A DNA stretch of 25,873 nt from Bacteroidota bacterium (GTDB lineage: Bacteria > Bacteroidota > Bacteroidia > Bacteroidales > UBA1556): contig QMPB01000006.1 of the NCBI GenBank assembly GCA_003648395.1, positions 1 to 25,873 of the forward strand. The letters are read 5' to 3'. The notes beneath the pieces were generated by a model, which did no database searches, was not told the DNA's origin, and saw only the letters and a list, made by a program, of their open reading frames with translations. A program made the translations under genes and the position numbers. Below, piece after piece: positions 22,702-25,873 of the stretch; position 1 is the stretch's first letter, and each line of letters starts with the position of its first letter.

Positions 22702-23874
22702 ATGAAGAGTATTTTAATTTTAGGTGGTGGTTTTGCAGGAGTTGAGGCTGCCATAAAGTTGAGAAAGTTTAAATATGATGTTACATTAGTATCAGAAAGG
22801 TCATATTTATTTATTTATCCTATTTCTATTTGGATACCTGTTAAGAAGAAGACTTTTGATGATGTTTCATTAGATTTGGAGCTATTATCCAAAAAACACG
22901 GTTTTAAATTAATAATTGATAGAGTAGAAAAAATTGAAGCAAAGAATAACAAGGTTATTTTAGCAAAGGAAACATTAGAATACGATTATTTAATTATTGC
23001 ATTAGGAATGCATAAATTAAAAGCTCAGGGCATTGAACATACTCATTCTATATGCGGTCATCCTGAAGAGGCTGTTATAATTGCCGATTTGTTAGACAAA
23101 TTGGTAAAGAGAGGACATGGTAAGATTGCCATTGGATTTGGGGGAAACCCAAAAGACCCTACAGCAACAGCAGTAAGAGGAGGTCCCGCATTTGAGTTGT
23201 TGTTTAATTTCAGCCATTATATAAAACAAAAAGGGCTTAGAGATAAGTTTGAAATTAATTTCTTTGCTCCAATGAAAGAGCCAGGAAAACGTATGGGAGA
23301 TAAACCATTTAAGAAAATGGATTTATTTTTCAATAGGTACAAAATAAAGACCTATGTAGGCAAGAAAATTAAAGCTTTTGAGGAGAAAGCCGTAGTCTTT
23401 GAAGATGATAGTCGTTTAGAAAGTGATTTAACAATATTTATTGCAGCAGGGAAAGGTCATAAAGTTATTGTAGAATCTGATATTCCTGTTAATGAAGCTG
23501 GTTTTATTAAGATTAATGAACTTTGTAGGGTTCAAAATAATAGAAATATTTATGCTATTGGCGATATTGCATCTATAAGCGGAGGACCAAAATGGGTTGC
23601 TAAGCAAGGACACATTGCTGAAGTTATGGCTGATTCGGCAGCGTATAATATTAATAATGAGATAAAAGGCATAGGAAAGAGAAAAAGCTATTGGGAGCAT
23701 TTGAATATTATTTGTGTTATGGATAGTGGTGATGGGGCAGCTTTTATAAAGCGCACAAAAACTTCTGAAACTATTATTCCTCTTCCTATAGTTGGACATT
23801 GGATGAAGAAGGGATGGGGCTTTTACTATAAAAATTCTAAACTAGGGCGTATGCCGAGAATACCAGGGATGTAA
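22702..23874 (+). CDS. sulfide:quinone-reductase-like FAD-dependent oxidoreductase
   Basis: The product is 390 residues. The FAD-binding dinucleotide motif is ILGGGFAGVEAA (6-17), the second FAD motif is NIYAIGDIA (282-290), and LIIALGMH (97-104) is the usual bridging strand. The overall order and the segments HSICGHPEEA (115-124), RGGPAFELLFNF (159-170) and IICVMDSGDGAAF (336-348) place it with sulfide:quinone oxidoreductase and flavocytochrome c sulfide dehydrogenase-like proteins, which sit on the membrane surface and pass electrons to quinone. Of the three SQR cysteines, the first (C118) and third (C338) have counterparts; the middle one, usually just before GPAYE, is replaced by V/R-G. 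The only other cysteine is C275. So sulfide oxidation is uncertain; an NADH or other quinone reductase is an alternative. The gene stands alone. Confidence 0.78.
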   Translation: MKSILILGGGFAGVEAAIKLRKFKYDVTLVSERSYLFIYPISIWIPVKKKTFDDVSLDLELLSKKHGFKLIIDRVEKIEAKNNKVILAKETLEYDYLIIALGMHKLKAQGIEHTHSICGHPEEAVIIADLLDKLVKRGHGKIAIGFGGNPKDPTATAVRGGPAFELLFNFSHYIKQKGLRDKFEINFFAPMKEPGKRMGDKPFKKMDLFFNRYKIKTYVGKKIKAFEEKAVVFEDDSRLESDLTIFIAAGKGHKVIVESDIPVNEAGFIKINELCRVQNNRNIYAIGDIASISGGPKWVAKQGHIAEVMADSAAYNINNEIKGIGKRKSYWEHLNIICVMDSGDGAAFIKRTKTSETIIPLPIVGHWMKKGWGFYYKNSKLGRMPRIPGM

Positions 23875-23921
23875 TTCTTTTTATATCCAAAACAATTTAT
23901 CTCAAAATCATTTGCTTTTCG

Positions 23922-23929
23922 TAAATTTG
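23922..23929 (+). promoter_or_regulatory. -7 box for metG
   Basis: TAAATTTG matches TAnnTTTG and lies 27 bases before the metG ATG. No -33 TTTG at the expected spacing. Confidence 0.45.
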
Positions 23930-23956
23930 CCACCTAATTTTTAAGCAAATATTCCC

Positions 23957-25873
23957 ATGGAAACGAAAGATTTTAAGAGATATACTATTACCACCGCTTT
24001 ACCTTATGCTAATGGACCTGTTCATATTGGACACTTAGCTGGTGTTTATATTCCTGCTGATATTTATGTGCGTTATCTCCGTGCCAATGGTCGTGATGTA
24101 GCATTTATTGGTGGTAGCGATGAACATGGCGTACCGATTACCATAAAAGCTCGTAATGAGGGTGTTACCCCTCAAGATATAGTGGATAAATATCATGGAA
24201 TTATTAAAAAATCTTTCAAAGATTTTGGTATTTCTTTCGATATTTATTCTCGAACTTCCAATAAAACTCATCACGAAACTGCTTCAGAATTCTTTGAAAA
24301 GCTTTATAATAATAATGAGTTTATAGAGAAAAGCAACGAACAATATTACGATGCTGAAAATAAGATGTTTTTGGCTGATAGATATATTACTGGAGAATGT
24401 CCTCATTGTGGTTATGAGAAAGCCTATGGCGACCAATGCGAAAGCTGTGGAACTTCGCTAAGCGCTACCGATTTAATTAATCCAAAATCAGCAGTTAGTG
24501 GAAATGTGCCAGTGATGAAAGAAACAAAACATTGGTATCTTCCTCTCGATAAATATGAGCCATGGTTAAAGGAATGGATAATTGACGGACATAAAAACGA
24601 TTGGCGACCAAATGTTTATGGTCAGTGTAAATCTTGGATTGATAGTGGGCTTCATCCTCGTGCGGTAACTCGTGACCTTGACTGGGGAGTGAAAGTTCCG
24701 GTTGAAGGTGCAGAAGGTAAAGTGCTCTATGTGTGGTTTGATGCTCCCATCGGATATATTTCTGCAACAAAAGAACTTACTCCAGATTGGGAAAAATATT
24801 GGAAAGATAAAGACACTAAGCTTGTTCATTTCATTGGAAAAGACAATATTGTATTTCATTGCATTATTTTTCCTGCAATGTTGAAAGCAGAGGGAAGTTA
24901 TATTTTGCCTGATAATGTGCCATCTAATGAGTTTCTAAATCTTGAAGGAGATAAAATTTCTACTTCTAGAAATTGGGCTGTTTGGTTGCATGAGTATTTG
25001 GAAGATTTCCCTGAAAAACAAGATGTGCTTCGTTATGTACTAACTGCCAATGCTCCCGAAACTAAAGATAACGATTTTACTTGGAAGGATTTTCAAACTA
25101 GAAATAATAGCGAATTAGTTGCCATACTTGGAAACTTTGTAAATCGTGCTTTAGTGCTTACTAAAAAGTATTTCGATGGCAAAGTTCCTGCTCGTGGTGA
25201 ACTTACTGATTTCGATAAGGAAACATTGAAATCAATCCAAGCTTTTCCTGCTAAAATTACCAAGGCATTGGAAGGATATCATTTTAGAGAAGCCTTACGC
25301 GAAACCATGAATTTAGCACGTTTGGGAAACAAATATCTTGCAGATACTGAGCCTTGGAAGGTCTATAAAACAGATGTTGCTAGAGTAGAAACTATATTAA
25401 ATATTGCTCTTCAAATAGTTGCTAATCTTGGAATTCTTGCTAATCCTTTTTTACCTTTCTCTATGAAAAAAATGAGAGAAATGATAAATATGGACTTATT
25501 GACCTGGGATAAAGCAGGCAATATTGATTTGTTGGAAGCAGAACATCAAATGAATAAAGCGAGTTTGCTTTTTCAGCAAATTGATGATAAAGAAATTGAA
25601 GCTCAAGTAAATAAGTTACTTGAAACTAAAAAACAAAATGAGTTGGCTAATTATCAAGCAAAACCGGTAAAGCAAAATATTGAATTCGATGATTTTGCAA
25701 AAATGGATATACGTGTGGGTACTATTTTAGAAGCAGAGAAAGTAAAAAAAACCAAGAAACTTCTAAAGCTATTAATTGATACAGGAATTGATAAACGTAC
25801 AGTAGTTTCTGGTATTGCAGAATATTATACGCCTGAGGAAATTATTGGTAAACAAGTAAGTGTATTAGTAAAC
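23957..25873 (+). CDS. metG: methionyl-tRNA synthetase (3'-truncated by window end)
   Basis: The frame runs 639 codons from ATG 23957 to the last base with no stop, so the gene continues outside the window. Bacteroidota MetG is about 680 residues, so roughly 40 are missing. The HIGH motif is HIGH (23-26) in [10 protein letters not shown]. The zinc-knuckle cysteines are C148, C151, C161 and C164 in CPHCG and CESCG, and [13 protein letters not shown] (258-270) and [11 protein letters not shown] (291-301) are core motifs. The KMSKS loop reads [13 protein letters not shown] (331-343). A C-terminal EMAPII/Trbp111-like tRNA-binding OB domain begins near residue 574 ([20 protein letters not shown]), as in dimeric bacterial MetRS. 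It charges initiator and elongator tRNA-Met. It is preceded by its own -7 box. Confidence 0.97.
   Translation, partial: METKDFKRYTITTALPYANGPVHIGHLAGVYIPADIYVRYLRANGRDVAFIGGSDEHGVPITIKARNEGVTPQDIVDKYHGIIKKSFKDFGISFDIYSRTSNKTHHETASEFFEKLYNNNEFIEKSNEQYYDAENKMFLADRYITGECPHCGYEKAYGDQCESCGTSLSATDLINPKSAVSGNVPVMKETKHWYLPLDKYEPWLKEWIIDGHKNDWRPNVYGQCKSWIDSGLHPRAVTRDLDWGVKVPVEGAEGKVLYVWFDAPIGYISATKELTPDWEKYWKDKDTKLVHFIGKDNIVFHCIIFPAMLKAEGSYILPDNVPSNEFLNLEGDKISTSRNWAVWLHEYLEDFPEKQDVLRYVLTANAPETKDNDFTWKDFQTRNNSELVAILGNFVNRALVLTKKYFDGKVPARGELTDFDKETLKSIQAFPAKITKALEGYHFREALRETMNLARLGNKYLADTEPWKVYKTDVARVETILNIALQIVANLGILANPFLPFSMKKMREMINMDLLTWDKAGNIDLLEAEHQMNKASLLFQQIDDKEIEAQVNKLLETKKQNELANYQAKPVKQNIEFDDFAKMDIRVGTILEAEKVKKTKKLLKLLIDTGIDKRTVVSGIAEYYTPEEIIGKQVSVLVN

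Noticed and set aside
24495..24859. Minus-strand frames inside metG
   Set aside because: They lie opposite continuous MetRS coding sequence with all motifs intact.

Overview
The window is a 25.9 kb stretch of a low-GC Bacteroidota chromosome, probably Bacteroidales or a close relative. The evidence is two secreted proteins with C-terminal type IX secretion (T9SS) sorting domains, families typical of the phylum (DUF4465, DUF4270, DUF3127, UpxY-type NusG paralogue), no Shine-Dalgarno-like sequences, and repeated TAnnTTTG -7 promoter boxes upstream of start codons. No tRNA, rRNA, CRISPR array, phage gene or transposase was seen. Most of the window is core genome; the accessory-looking parts are the cobalamin-riboswitch locus at the left end and two repeat-rich intergenic gaps.

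Left end (1-4400): the 3' end of a hotdog-fold thioesterase gene; then a well-formed cobalamin riboswitch (P1, P3, P4, P5, P7 and an L5-L13 kissing loop can be traced) that precedes two T9SS-exported proteins, a DUF4465 protein and a second protein with an FENAF/VSSDG-type domain. No btuB or other transporter gene is present here. Convergent to these is an HMG-CoA lyase gene, then a divergent ACT-domain protein of unknown role ending in a bidirectional terminator.

Middle (4400-13440): an RND/MMPL-type membrane protein and an AsmA-like protein, overlapping at TAATG and probably an envelope lipid-handling pair; divergently, an acyl-CoA carboxyltransferase subunit plus its biotin carrier protein; then convergent lysS.

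Right-centre (13440-19210): a gap holding a long imperfect palindrome and a 28-bp terminator stem, followed by what reads as one six-gene minus-strand operon. It starts from the best promoter in the window (TTTTG-N20-TACTTTTG, 19174-19206) and runs through a half-length starch/glycogen-synthase-like protein, a DUF4270 lipoprotein, glmS, an orphan UpxY/NusG-like antiterminator, a cyclophilin and a DUF3127 protein with an SSB-like acidic tail, ending at the terminator at 13689-13761.

Right end (19210-25873): divergent panC and a CoA-pyrophosphatase-type Nudix hydrolase (CoA synthesis and turnover), then a yicC-gmk pair, a 358-bp gap with a strong hairpin and a 23-codon basic micro-ORF, a sulfide:quinone-reductase-like flavoprotein lacking the central cysteine, and metG, which runs off the window.

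The most interesting item is the riboswitch-controlled pair of secreted proteins, which I read as a candidate T9SS-delivered cobamide-capture module. It is a hypothesis from context and family resemblance, not something the sequence proves.
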